64,000 bases of DNA, taken from contig NZ_JACCFP010000001.1 of assembly GCF_013410655.1 (NCBI RefSeq), positions 2,937,501 through 3,001,500 on the forward strand, written 5' to 3'. Below the pieces are notes generated by a model that worked only from the letters and a program-made list of their open reading frames with translations, was not told the origin of the DNA and did not search any database. A program made the position numbers and the translations under genes. The DNA comes from Nocardioides thalensis. Lineage in GTDB: Bacteria; Actinomycetota; Actinomycetes; Propionibacteriales; Nocardioidaceae. Below are positions 8,713 to 17,539 of this stretch, one piece after another; positions within the stretch are counted from its first letter, which is position 1, and every line of letters begins with the position of its first letter.

Positions 8713-10046
8713 CCACTCCCCTCACCCGGCCCCTCGACGCGCTCCGCGACGCGTGTCCGGTCGTCCTCCCCGGCGACGAGACGTACGACGCCGCGCGCCT
8801 GCCGTGGAACGTGGCCGCCGACCTGCGGCCGGCCGCCGTCGCGCTGCCCACCAGCACCGAGGAGGTCGTCGCCGTCGTCCGGGCCGCCGCCGAGGCGGGC
8901 CTCCGGGTCGCGCCGCAGAGCACCGGCCACGGCGCGGCCGCGCTGGCCGAGCGCGACCTCTCCGACGTCCTGCTCGTCAAGCTCTCCGGCCTCACCGGCG
9001 TGACCGTCGACGCCGCGGCGCGCACCGCGCGGGTGCTCGGCGGCACCCTGTGGCAGGACGTGGTGGCCGCGGCCGCGCCGCACGGACTGACGGCGCTGCA
9101 CGGGTCGGCCCCCGACGTCGCCGTCGCCGGCTACGTGCTGGGCGGCGGCCTGTCGTTCTACGGCCGGCAGCACGGCGTCGCGGCGAGCTCGGTGCGCGCG
9201 GTCGAGGTCGTGACCTCCAGCGGCCTGGTGCGGGCCTCCGCCGCGGAGAACCCGGACCTGTTCTGGGCCGTGCGCGGTGGCGGCGGCAACCTCGGCGTCG
9301 TCGTCGCGATCGAGCTCGACCTCCTGCCGGTCGCCGACGTCTACGCCGGCATGCTGCTGTGGGACCGCAGCCACGCGCCCGCGGTCACCCGGGCGTGGGT
9401 GGAGTGGTCGCGGAGCGCTCCCGAGTCGGCCTCCACGTCGCTGCGGGTGATGAGCTTCCCGCCGCTTCCGGAGCTGCCGCCGTTCCTGTCCGGCCGCGAC
9501 CTGGTGATCATCGACGGGGCGGTCCTCGAGGACGACGCGACGGCGGAGGAAGTGCTCGCGCCGCTGCGCGCGCTCGCGCCGGAGATGGACACGTTCGCGC
9601 GGATCCCCGCAGCCGGCCTGCTCGCGGTGCACATGGACCCGCCCGCGCCGACGCCCGCCGTGGGCGACCACAGCGTGCTCGGTCCGCTCGACGACGACGC
9701 TGTCGACGCGTTCCTGGCCAGCGTCGGACCCGGCCTGATGTTCGCCGAGCTGCGCCACCTCGGCGGTGCCTTCGCCCGGCCCCCCGCGACCGGAGGCGCG
9801 TTGGCGAGCATCCCCGGCGACTACGCCCTGCTCTGCGTGGCCGTCGCTCCGACCCCGCAGGCCGCGGTCGCCGGCAAGGCCGCCGCGTTCGGCGTCGTGC
9901 GGGCGATGTCGCGGTGGTCGCGCACCAACCTGGTGCCGACCTTCACCGAGACCCGCAGCGACGCGAGCCGCTTCTACGACGGCGACGACTGGGCGCGGCT
10001 GGCCCGGATGCAGGACCCGCTGTTCGTGGCGAACCACGGGCTCTGA
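8709..10046 (+). CDS. FAD-binding PCMH-type oxidoreductase
   Basis: A 445-residue flavoprotein of the PCMH/BBE type (berberine-bridge-like oxidases). The FAD domain occupies about residues 1-210, with PTSTEEVVAVVRAA, the STGHG motif whose His may hold FAD covalently, and VAGYVLGGGLSFYGRQHG. The ENPDLFWAVRGGGGNLGVV segment is typical. The Cys that makes a second flavin bond in bicovalent members is not present. The C-terminal half forms the substrate domain. It is translationally coupled to the PIG-L-like gene and probably controlled by the divergent LuxR regulator. Substrate is unknown. Confidence 0.85.
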   Translation: MTTPLTRPLDALRDACPVVLPGDETYDAARLPWNVAADLRPAAVALPTSTEEVVAVVRAAAEAGLRVAPQSTGHGAAALAERDLSDVLLVKLSGLTGVTVDAAARTARVLGGTLWQDVVAAAAPHGLTALHGSAPDVAVAGYVLGGGLSFYGRQHGVAASSVRAVEVVTSSGLVRASAAENPDLFWAVRGGGGNLGVVVAIELDLLPVADVYAGMLLWDRSHAPAVTRAWVEWSRSAPESASTSLRVMSFPPLPELPPFLSGRDLVIIDGAVLEDDATAEEVLAPLRALAPEMDTFARIPAAGLLAVHMDPPAPTPAVGDHSVLGPLDDDAVDAFLASVGPGLMFAELRHLGGAFARPPATGGALASIPGDYALLCVAVAPTPQAAVAGKAAAFGVVRAMSRWSRTNLVPTFTETRSDASRFYDGDDWARLARMQDPLFVANHGL

Positions 10047-10071
10047 CCCGGTCGCCGGTGGGACTCGGGTC

Positions 10072-12822
10072 CTACCGGTGCCGGGTGTACTCCACGACCT
10101 GCTGGAACGTCGGGCGGTTCTGCCAGTCGATCGGCCGTACGCCGACCAGGCCCGCCGTCGTGTGCACGATCGCGTCCTGCGCCTTGTCGTAGGTGAGCTC
10201 CGCGACCGACCCGACGCCCTGCTCGGCCAGCGCCGCGTCGACGGCACCGGCCAGGGAGGCCCGCAGCGCCGTACGGCACGAGGCGAGGGTGCCGCGGCCG
10301 CAGTAGTCGTGGCGGAACGGCGTGGCGACGTGCCGGCCGAGCCGGGCGTCGAGCTCCTTGACCACCCAGCCGTACCAGGGCGGGTCGAGCCAGGCCGAGC
10401 CGACGCCCTGGCGCGGGTGGTCGTCGAGCATCCGCGGGACCTCGTGGACCAACGACCCCAGGCCGCCGCGCATCACGTCGTAGCCGAGCGAGTCGTCGCC
10501 GTGCTCGTACCAGACGTCGAACAGCGCGATGGCCGCCTCGTGGGCGTAGTGGCCGTCGCGGTCCCGGTCGACGCGCGGCGCGCCGGCCTGCAGCCAGGCC
10601 CGCAGCAGCTCGGTGGCGGGCGCGAGCGCGGGCGACCGGCCGATCACGTCGAGCAGCGAGGGAAGCAGGTAGCGGGCGCGGCTGTCCTGCGTCGCCGCGC
10701 CGGACATGACCCCGACCACCCCCGCGGCGTCGACCTTCCGCGCCCCACGGATCGCACCCTCGATCCGCTCGCTCAGCGCCAGCGACCGGTGCACCGGTCC
10801 CCAGCCCCAGACGTTGTCGGGGGCCGACCACGAGCGCGCCTGCCGGTTGTTCCAGCTCACGAGGTAGCCCGACTCGGGGTTGACCTGGCGGGCGTGCCCA
10901 CGGAAGCCGACCCACCCCTGCCAGTCGTAGGCCTTGTCGCCCCAGCGCGGGAAGTCGAACGCGACCCCGTCGGCGCGGACGGGCAGCAACGAGGAGGTGA
11001 AGTGCGCGATGTCGCGGCTGTCGGCGTAGAACCAGTTGAACGTGAAGTCGATCGCCGAGGCGGCTCGCATGAAGCTCTGCGCGTCGCGGACGTAGCCCGG
11101 GTCGTTGAACCGCGAGAAGCCGACCACCGAGTCGACCTCGTGGCCGTACGTCGACCGCTGCAGCACGAGCGCGACCGGCTCGCCGTCGACCGTCGTCCGC
11201 TCCTGGACGATGCCGTGGCGGGTGCGCCAGACATCGAACGTGTAGGTCTTCGGCAGCCCGGGCGCGGTGAGGTTGGGCACCGTGTGCTCCACGTGCTGGT
11301 CGTGGTCCATCTCGACGCAACGGCCGCCCACCCGGTAGCCGGTCGAGTGCACCGTGGGCGCGGAGCCGTCGGTGTTGCACAGCCGCTCGGCGACGGTGTC
11401 GACGAGGTCGTTGGAGGCGCTCGTGGCCGACCACGCGTAGTCCACGCCCCGGCCGAGCTGGATGACGAGGTTGGTGCCGGCGAACGAGACGCCACGCGCC
11501 TTCACGCCGGGCCCGACCAGCACCTGCTCGACCAGCAGTTGCGGGTTGTAGTAGCTGGTCTGCGGGCCGAACACGGCGAGCGGGTGGCCGGTGCGCGACT
11601 CCTCGGCCGTGACGAGCAGGGCGTTGGACATGGCCGCGTCGTGGTCGAGCATCAGCTCGATGGGCGGCAGCTCGGCGAGCTCGCCCTCCGGCAGGTCGCC
11701 GCGCGGCGCGCGCTCCCCAGGCCGCAGCTTCCGCGTGACCACGCGCGCGACGTGGCCGGACCCCGGGGCGGTGGGGCCGTCGACGTCGGGCAGCGCCACG
11801 CCGGGCCGGCCGGCCTCGACGGCCCGGCCGCCGCCGTACGAGAAGTCGACGGAGGCGGTGGTGGGGGCGCCGGCGTCGAGCTTGGTCCGCAGGTCGCGGT
11901 AGACGCCGTCGGCGACGCGGCGGCCGAACTTCGCGCGGAGCAGCTGGAGGAAGCGTGCGTTGCCGGCCTCGCCACCGCCGCCCTTGCCGAAGATGCCACC
12001 CACCAACGAGGCGACGTAGACCAGGTCGGCGCGGGTCCAGTCGGTCGGGAACTTCTGGAGGGCCGCGTACTCGACCGGGCACTCCACGCCGGTCGGCAGG
12101 CCGCCCGGGCACAGCGCGTCCTGGGCGTCGTTGATGCCCTCGAGGTAGGCGTCGACCCCGCGCAGCAGCCGTCGGCCCTCGGCGCCGTACCGCTCCACGA
12201 CGGCGTGGACCTGGGCCTCGGCCTCCTCGGGCGTGTAGAACGCCGTGCGCAGCTGCTCCTGGTCCATCGCGACGTTGGCCGGCGTGTCGCCGACGAACTC
12301 GGCCATCCGCGCCGCTCCGGTGTGCCGGAGCACGTCCATGAGGAACATCCGGTCCTGGATCGCGGCGTACCCGGCGCCGTACATCGTGTCTTCGTAGGTG
12401 ACGCCGCGGATGTAGGGAACCCCGAACTGGTCGCGCCGGATCGTGACGCCGTCGCGCGGCGTGTCCGTGCTGACGACGGTCTCGGGCGTGAAGCCGGCGC
12501 GCTTGTAGAGGTCGTCGAGGTCGGCGCGGGAGATGTCGCCGGGCCGCTGGGTGGTCAGCGCGTCGTACATCTCCAGCTGGTCGGCGTAGTTGTCGGGCGC
12601 GTTCTCGCCGTCGACCGCGGTCGTGCCGAGGCCGCCGATGACCTCGACCAGCTCGAGGAGCCCGATGTTGCCGTTGGAGCCCGGCGGGACGATGTTCCAC
12701 ACGGTCCCGTAGGGGTCGCGCGGCTCGGCGCGCAGGTCGGCGGGGCCCGCCCCCGCTCCCGCCGCGGGCGCGAGGAGAGCGAGCGACGCGGTGACGGCGA
12801 TGAGCGCAGGTGTGCGGCGCAC
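10072..12822 (-). CDS. Secreted penicillin acylase family protein
   Basis: A 916-residue N-terminal-nucleophile hydrolase of the penicillin acylase family, made as a precursor that would cleave itself into alpha and beta chains. A signal peptide covers about residues 1-27. The probable nucleophile is Ser399 in AAMSNALLV, at the start of the beta chain. The alpha part has DGVTIRRDQFGVPYIRG and the family's AAIQDRMFLMD segment. The GTG at 12822 is preferred over one at 12843 because AGAGG lies just upstream. Family members cleave amides such as beta-lactams, acyl-homoserine lactones or lipopeptides; the substrate here is unknown. It converges with the FAD oxidoreductase gene. Confidence 0.9.
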   Translation of the reverse strand: MRRTPALIAVTASLALLAPAAGAGAGPADLRAEPRDPYGTVWNIVPPGSNGNIGLLELVEVIGGLGTTAVDGENAPDNYADQLEMYDALTTQRPGDISRADLDDLYKRAGFTPETVVSTDTPRDGVTIRRDQFGVPYIRGVTYEDTMYGAGYAAIQDRMFLMDVLRHTGAARMAEFVGDTPANVAMDQEQLRTAFYTPEEAEAQVHAVVERYGAEGRRLLRGVDAYLEGINDAQDALCPGGLPTGVECPVEYAALQKFPTDWTRADLVYVASLVGGIFGKGGGGEAGNARFLQLLRAKFGRRVADGVYRDLRTKLDAGAPTTASVDFSYGGGRAVEAGRPGVALPDVDGPTAPGSGHVARVVTRKLRPGERAPRGDLPEGELAELPPIELMLDHDAAMSNALLVTAEESRTGHPLAVFGPQTSYYNPQLLVEQVLVGPGVKARGVSFAGTNLVIQLGRGVDYAWSATSASNDLVDTVAERLCNTDGSAPTVHSTGYRVGGRCVEMDHDQHVEHTVPNLTAPGLPKTYTFDVWRTRHGIVQERTTVDGEPVALVLQRSTYGHEVDSVVGFSRFNDPGYVRDAQSFMRAASAIDFTFNWFYADSRDIAHFTSSLLPVRADGVAFDFPRWGDKAYDWQGWVGFRGHARQVNPESGYLVSWNNRQARSWSAPDNVWGWGPVHRSLALSERIEGAIRGARKVDAAGVVGVMSGAATQDSRARYLLPSLLDVIGRSPALAPATELLRAWLQAGAPRVDRDRDGHYAHEAAIALFDVWYEHGDDSLGYDVMRGGLGSLVHEVPRMLDDHPRQGVGSAWLDPPWYGWVVKELDARLGRHVATPFRHDYCGRGTLASCRTALRASLAGAVDAALAEQGVGSVAELTYDKAQDAIVHTTAGLVGVRPIDWQNRPTFQQVVEYTRHR

Positions 12823-12897
12823 GGCGACCTCTGTTCCCGCCACCGACCGGCGCGAGTGGCGTCCGTCACACCAACGAGGCGGGCGGTGGCGGGGTTA

Positions 12898-13242
12898 TCA
12901 GGCCGGGGGTGGCGCCTCGTTCGGGAACAGGAAGACCTCGCCGTCGCGCACCTCGACCCGGTGCGGCACGGTGTCGATGGTGGCGGGCAGACCGTCGACG
13001 GCGCCGGTGCGGAGGCAGAAGCGGCTGCCGTGGAGCGGGCACTCGACGTGGCCGTCCTCGACCCAGCCGTCGGCCAGGGAGGCGGTCTGGTGGGTGCAGG
13101 TGTCGTTGAGCGCCCACACGGTGCCGTCGTCCTCGCGCAGCAGGGCGATGTCGTCGTCGGTGCCGGTGACGTCGCGGTCGACGACGATCCCCTCGCCGGT
13201 CGGGATGTCGTCGACGGCGGCCACCCTGATTCCTTCGCTCAC
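12898..13242 (-). CDS. Rieske [2Fe-2S] ferredoxin-like protein
   Basis: A 114-residue Rieske protein. The cluster ligands are Cys49-Thr-His51 and Cys68-Pro-Leu-His71 in CTHQ and CPLHGS. Size and sequence resemble the small ferredoxin subunits of aromatic-ring dioxygenases and NirD-like proteins. No oxygenase or nitrite reductase gene is near, so it may serve as a general electron carrier. The GTG at 13242 gives VSEGIRVAAVDD. It is 38 bp downstream of the SNF2 helicase stop on the same strand. Confidence 0.9.
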   Translation of the reverse strand: MSEGIRVAAVDDIPTGEGIVVDRDVTGTDDDIALLREDDGTVWALNDTCTHQTASLADGWVEDGHVECPLHGSRFCLRTGAVDGLPATIDTVPHRVEVRDGEVFLFPNEAPPPA

Positions 13243-13280
13243 GGTGGCGAGCCTAGGTGAGCGGGTGGCCGCGTCCGCAG

Positions 13281-15401
13281 TCAGCCCCGCTTCTCCAGCG
13301 CGGCGGTCAGCAGGCCGACCAGGGCCTCGGTCTGCAGGTCGATGGCACCCTCGGCGTCCTCGCCGGCGCCGTCGAGCGCGCGGGCGGCGAGGCCGGCCTT
13401 GCGGTCGATGAGCTCGGCGATCCGGGTGTCGAGCGTCTGGGTCGCGATGACCCGCCACGCCGTCACCGGCTCGGTCTGCCCGATCCGGTGGACCCGGTCG
13501 ATCGCCTGGGTCTGCTCCGCGTCGGTCCACGAGAGCTCGGCGAGCACGAGGTTGGACGCGACCTGGAGGTTGAGCCCGACGCCGGCGGCCGTCAGCGAGC
13601 ACACCGCCACCTGCACCTCGGGGTCGTTGGTGAACGCGTCGATGTTCTGCTGGCGGACGGTCGAGGTCTGGTCGCCGCGGATCGAGCTGTAGCGGATGCC
13701 GCGGGACTCGAAGGTCTCCTCGGCGATGTCCATCACGTCGATGTGCTTGGCGAAGAAGACGACCTTGCCGACGTTGCGCGCCAGCTGCGCGGTGTAGTCG
13801 GCGGCCAGCCCGGCCTTGGCCTGGCCGATCCGGCGCAGCATCCCGAAGACGTTCTCGCCGGTCTTGTCGGACTGCTCCTCGCGCTCCCACACCGCGACCC
13901 GGCGCACCAGCTCGTGGTCGATGCCCTCGACGACGACACCGGAGGTGCGGGTCTCCAGGGCCTTGTCGTAGCGGGCGACCATCCGGCGGGCGAGCTCCTC
14001 CTCGGCCTTGCGGATGGAGCGGCCGGCCTCGCCCTCGAGCTCGACCGGGAGGTCGGCCACGCGACGGGCGGGGATGTCGGCGGCGACGTCGATCTTGCGA
14101 CGCCGCACGATGCCCTGCTCGAGGACCGCCTGGCGGGCGCCGCGGAAGAAGCCGGGGTCGGTCGGCACCAGGCCGGTCTCCTCCAGCGCCTCCATCAGGT
14201 CGCCCAGCGGCTTCTTCTCGTCGATCCAGCCCAGGAACTGCCAGATCGCGCGGAAGTCCTCGATGTCGTTGATCAGCGGGGTGCCGGTGAGCGCCATCAT
14301 CAGCGGCCGCGCGTAGCGGGACCGGATCCGGTCGGCGATCGCCAGCACGTTCTGCGACCGCTGGGAGGTCTTGTTCTTGATGTAGTGGGCCTCGTCGACG
14401 ACCATCCCGCGGAACCCGTGCGTGCCGAGCCAGCCGAGGTGCCGGTCGAGGATCTCGTAGTTGACGACGAACACGTCGGCGAAGCCGTCGGCGTCGAGGC
14501 CGTCGCCGTGCAGGACGGTCGCGGTGCGGTTGGGCGTCCAGAGGTCGACCTCGCGCGCCCAGTTGGTCTTGACGACGTTGGGCACCGCGACGAGGAGCGG
14601 GTAGGCGTCGGCGGCCTCGGCGGCGAGCAACGCCTGCGCCGTCTTGCCCAGGCCGGGCTCGTCGGCGAGCAGGAACGTGCGGTGGCCCTCGCGGGCGGCG
14701 GTGATGACCTGCGCCTGGTGGAGCATCAGGTCGCGGCCGGCCGGCGACTTCAGCGTGGTGGGCTCGGGCAGCTCCATCGACGACGGGGCGCCCTTGTCGG
14801 CCTGCTCGAAGGAGCGGAAGAGCGGCTCGAGCAGCTCCCACCCGGCGAGGCGGCGCGGCTGGACGTTCTTGGGCGCGGCCGCGGAGAAGTCGGGCACGAG
14901 GAACGGGTTGGCGAGCTGGCGGGCGATCACCGACTGCGGCACCACCCGGCGCTGCGCGGCGCCGAGGTCGACGTCGGGCTCGGGCTCCGGCTCCTCCTCG
15001 ACCTCGTAGCCGGCGCGCCGCAGCATGTCGCGCCGCAGCTCCTTCGCCGACTCGGAGATCTCCGCGTCCTCGGCGAGGAGCGTGAACAGCGTCGAGTCGC
15101 GGGCAGCGGTCTGGGCAAGGATCGTCGCGATGCCGTCGAGGCGCTTGAGCTCGTCGGCGCGCTTGGCGTCGCTCAGCTCCTCGTCCTCCTTGACCCGGTT
15201 GCGCTCCTCGCGGGCGAGCAGCGCGATCACCTGGTACTTGGTGCGGACGTCGGGCGCGGCCGAGCGCCGCTGGACGGCGGACTCGACCTCGCGGACCGCG
15301 CGGGCGAGGATCGGGATGATCCCCTCCTCGTCGCGGCGGGGTCGGTTGCCGGAGCGGGAGCGGCGCTGCTGCGAGCGTCCGCGCTGGCTGCTTCGAGCCA
15401 C
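13281..15401 (-). CDS. SNF2-family DEAD/DEAH helicase-like ATPase
   Basis: A 706-residue SNF2-type ATPase. Walker A is DEPGLGKTAQ with Lys253 and the Walker B box is DEAH at 336-339. Further helicase motifs include LTGTPLINDIEDFRAIWQFL, SLTAAGVGLNLQ and the arginine-finger region QAIDRVHRIGQTEPV. The N-terminal 180 residues are charged and family-specific. It translocates on DNA using ATP in repair or remodelling; the exact role is unknown. The GTG at 15401 is preceded by an excellent AGGAAGGA. The reading frame stays open upstream but that part is not coding. A TATCCT -10-like hexamer about 180 bp upstream implies a long leader. Confidence 0.9.
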   Translation of the reverse strand: MARSSQRGRSQQRRSRSGNRPRRDEEGIIPILARAVREVESAVQRRSAAPDVRTKYQVIALLAREERNRVKEDEELSDAKRADELKRLDGIATILAQTAARDSTLFTLLAEDAEISESAKELRRDMLRRAGYEVEEEPEPEPDVDLGAAQRRVVPQSVIARQLANPFLVPDFSAAAPKNVQPRRLAGWELLEPLFRSFEQADKGAPSSMELPEPTTLKSPAGRDLMLHQAQVITAAREGHRTFLLADEPGLGKTAQALLAAEAADAYPLLVAVPNVVKTNWAREVDLWTPNRTATVLHGDGLDADGFADVFVVNYEILDRHLGWLGTHGFRGMVVDEAHYIKNKTSQRSQNVLAIADRIRSRYARPLMMALTGTPLINDIEDFRAIWQFLGWIDEKKPLGDLMEALEETGLVPTDPGFFRGARQAVLEQGIVRRRKIDVAADIPARRVADLPVELEGEAGRSIRKAEEELARRMVARYDKALETRTSGVVVEGIDHELVRRVAVWEREEQSDKTGENVFGMLRRIGQAKAGLAADYTAQLARNVGKVVFFAKHIDVMDIAEETFESRGIRYSSIRGDQTSTVRQQNIDAFTNDPEVQVAVCSLTAAGVGLNLQVASNLVLAELSWTDAEQTQAIDRVHRIGQTEPVTAWRVIATQTLDTRIAELIDRKAGLAARALDGAGEDAEGAIDLQTEALVGLLTAALEKRG

Positions 15402-15607
15402 GAATGTCCTTCCTGGGCGGCGACCGTGGTGGCCGTCGCCGGGTACGTGCTGATCGCGACGACAGCCGACCTGCTGGTCGCCTGCGAGTCGCCGTGCGAT
15501 CGTCCGCGTCTGCTCCGGGTCTCGCGCGCGATCGCGCTGCCACTGGGACGGCTCGGGGCGTCGGGCGGATCTGCTCTGCAGGATACCAGCCCTCGGCCCG
15601 GATCCGG

Positions 15608-16507
15608 CTACCAGTCGACCTCGTGGCACTGCCGGCTCGGGGCGCACTCGACCTGGAGGGTCGCGTGCTCGATGCGGTGCCGCTCCAGCAGCACCGCCTG
15701 GGCACCCGCCAGCACCGCCTCGTGGGTCGAGTCGTCGACCGCGACCAGGTGCGCGGTCGCGACGTTCATCCCGGACGTCAGCGTCCACACGTGGAGGTCG
15801 TGGACGCCGGCGACGCCCGCCACCGCCTCGAGGTCGCGGACGACCTCGTCGACGGCCATCCCCTCGGGGACGTGCTGGCCGAGGACCGCGAGCACCTGCC
15901 GCCCGAGCAGCACGGCCCGGACCGCCACGAACACCGCGATCGCGCCGGCCACGGCCGCGTCCCAGGTCCCGTCGCCGGTGACCGCGACGAGCACGCCGGC
16001 CGCGATCACGCCGACGCTGCCGGCGGCGTCGGCGACCACCTCGAGGTAGGCGCCGCGGACGTTCAGCGACTCGTCGGCGCCGGCCCGCAGGAGCACCAGG
16101 CAGACGGCGTTGACGACGAGCCCGAGCGCTCCGACGACCAGCAGCGCGGTCGACTGCACCTCCGGCTCGTCGCCAATGCGCGCCACGGCCTCCGCGGCGA
16201 CGTACACCGCGACCCCGAGCATGATCAGCACCGTCAGCCCGGACGCGAAGACCTCGGCGCGGTAGGACCCGTAGGTGCGCCGCCCGCTCCGGTCGGGGCG
16301 GGTGGCGATCTTGGTGGCGACGAGGGCGGCGCCGAGCGCGACGACGTCGGCGGCCATGTGGCCGGCGTCGGACAGGAGCGCGAGCGAGCCCGAGAGGAGG
16401 CCGACGGCGAGCTCCACGACGAAGAACGAGGCGACCAGCCCGAAGGCGACCGCCAGCCGCCACCGGTGCCGCCCGGCGGCGTGCCCGTGCCCGTGTCCCG
16501 CTCCCAC
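15608..16507 (-). CDS. Cation diffusion facilitator (zinc/cobalt efflux-like)
   Basis: A 299-residue CDF transporter exporting divalent metal ions in exchange for protons. It begins with a His-rich HGHGH tag. Six membrane helices are visible. The helix-2 metal motif is DAGHMAAD (His50, Asp54). The helix-5 motif reads YLEVVAD, with Glu in the place where many zinc CDFs have His. The cytoplasmic C-terminal domain includes GVHDLHVWTLTSG. The GTG at 16507 is the likely start. It is alone between the helicase and LysR genes, all on the minus strand. Confidence 0.9.
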   Translation of the reverse strand: MGAGHGHGHAAGRHRWRLAVAFGLVASFFVVELAVGLLSGSLALLSDAGHMAADVVALGAALVATKIATRPDRSGRRTYGSYRAEVFASGLTVLIMLGVAVYVAAEAVARIGDEPEVQSTALLVVGALGLVVNAVCLVLLRAGADESLNVRGAYLEVVADAAGSVGVIAAGVLVAVTGDGTWDAAVAGAIAVFVAVRAVLLGRQVLAVLGQHVPEGMAVDEVVRDLEAVAGVAGVHDLHVWTLTSGMNVATAHLVAVDDSTHEAVLAGAQAVLLERHRIEHATLQVECAPSRQCHEVDW

Positions 16508-16532
16508 GCGACCGACCCTAGTCAGCCCGTCG

Positions 16533-17462
16533 TTACGCCCGCACGGCGTGTCCCGCCGCCCACGCGACGAGGTCGCGCGCCGGGCCCTGCGGCGGCTGGG
16601 GCCCGCCGCGCCACACGGCGTGCAGCCGGCGGGTCAGGTCGAGACCGCTCACCTGGACCCGGACCAGCCGGCCCGTCGCCAGGTCGTCGCGCACGGCGTG
16701 CGCGCCGAGCGCGGCGGGGCCGGCGCCGGCCGCGACCGCCGCGCGGACGGCGGCGGTGCTCGACAGCTCGAGGGCGGGCGGGGCGGTGTCCAGGTCCGCC
16801 AGTGCCTGCTCGAGGACCGTCCGCGTGCCCGACCCGGCCTCGCGCACGACCAGCGGCGTCGCCGCGAGCACGGCCGCGCTGACCGGGCGGCGGCCGCGGG
16901 TCGCCCAGGGATGCCCCGGCCCGACCACGACGACCAGCTCGTCGGTGCCGACCAGGCGCCGACGCAGGCCACCGGGCGCCGCGGGCCCCTCCACGAACCC
17001 CAGGTCGACGTCGCCGTCCGCGACGAGCGTCGCCACGCGCTCGCTGTTGGTCGCAGTCATCGTCACCTCGGTCGGCTCCTGCCCCCGCTGCTGCTGGGCC
17101 GACCGCAGCGCGACCACCCAGCCGGGCAGCAGGTGCTCGGCGATCGTCAGGCTCGCCGCGATGCTCAGGTGCGCCCGCTGGTCGGACCGCAGGGACGCGA
17201 TGCCGGCGTCGAGCTGCTGGGCCGCCTCGAGGACCCGGTCGGCCCACTGCACGACCAGCTCACCGGTCTCGGTGAGCGCCGAGCCGCGCCGGGACCGGGT
17301 CAGCAGCGGCGCCCCGACGAGGGCCTCCATGGTGCGCACGCGCGACGACGCTGCCTGCTGGCTGATGCCCAGCTCCTCCGCCGCGGCGCTCAGGCTGCCC
17401 GCCCGCGCGACGGCCGCGAGCAGCTCCAGGGCGCGCAGCTCCGGCACGTGGGGACCCAACAC
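16533..17462 (-). CDS. LysR-family transcriptional regulator
   Basis: A 309-residue LysR-type regulator. The winged helix-turn-helix spans about residues 8-65 (LELLAAVARAGSLSAAAEEL, ISQQAASSRVRTMEALVG). The effector domain follows, with SGTRTVLEQAL resembling regulators of the CysB-distant CynR/YwfM-like group. The GTG at 17462 lacks a ribosome site and lies 8 bases after a TAGCCT -10-like hexamer, so translation may be leaderless. A 21-bp palindrome directly upstream lies between it and the divergent ferredoxin-NADP reductase gene, a classic LysR arrangement. Confidence 0.9.
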   Translation of the reverse strand: MLGPHVPELRALELLAAVARAGSLSAAAEELGISQQAASSRVRTMEALVGAPLLTRSRRGSALTETGELVVQWADRVLEAAQQLDAGIASLRSDQRAHLSIAASLTIAEHLLPGWVVALRSAQQQRGQEPTEVTMTATNSERVATLVADGDVDLGFVEGPAAPGGLRRRLVGTDELVVVVGPGHPWATRGRRPVSAAVLAATPLVVREAGSGTRTVLEQALADLDTAPPALELSSTAAVRAAVAAGAGPAALGAHAVRDDLATGRLVRVQVSGLDLTRRLHAVWRGGPQPPQGPARDLVAWAAGHAVRA

Positions 17463-17464
17463 AG

Positions 17465-17485
17465 GTCACAAGGCTACCTTGTGAC
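17465..17485. promoter_or_regulatory. 21-bp palindromic operator between lysR and fprA-like gene
   Basis: Two perfect 9-bp arms, gtcacaagg and ccttgtgac, separated by cta. The centre carries TAGCCT on the minus strand and TACCTT on the plus strand, both fitting the TAnnnT actinobacterial -10 pattern. The two promoters would overlap inside the operator, so binding of the LysR protein could switch both. Confidence 0.6.
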
Positions 17486-17539
17486 AGCACAACCGCGACC
17501 TCGTTCCGCCGTACCGCGGCCGTCGACAGACTCGTCGAC

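Noticed and set aside
9766..13260. A very long plus-strand open frame opposite the penicillin acylase gene
   Set aside because: It is an artefact of high GC: low-complexity Arg/Gly/Val-rich product without family motifs, opposite a clear enzyme with signal peptide and catalytic serine.
15402..16463. Upstream in-frame extension of the SNF2 helicase
   Set aside because: The extension overlaps the cation efflux gene in another frame and is Arg-rich nonsense. The GTG at 15401 has an excellent ribosome site.
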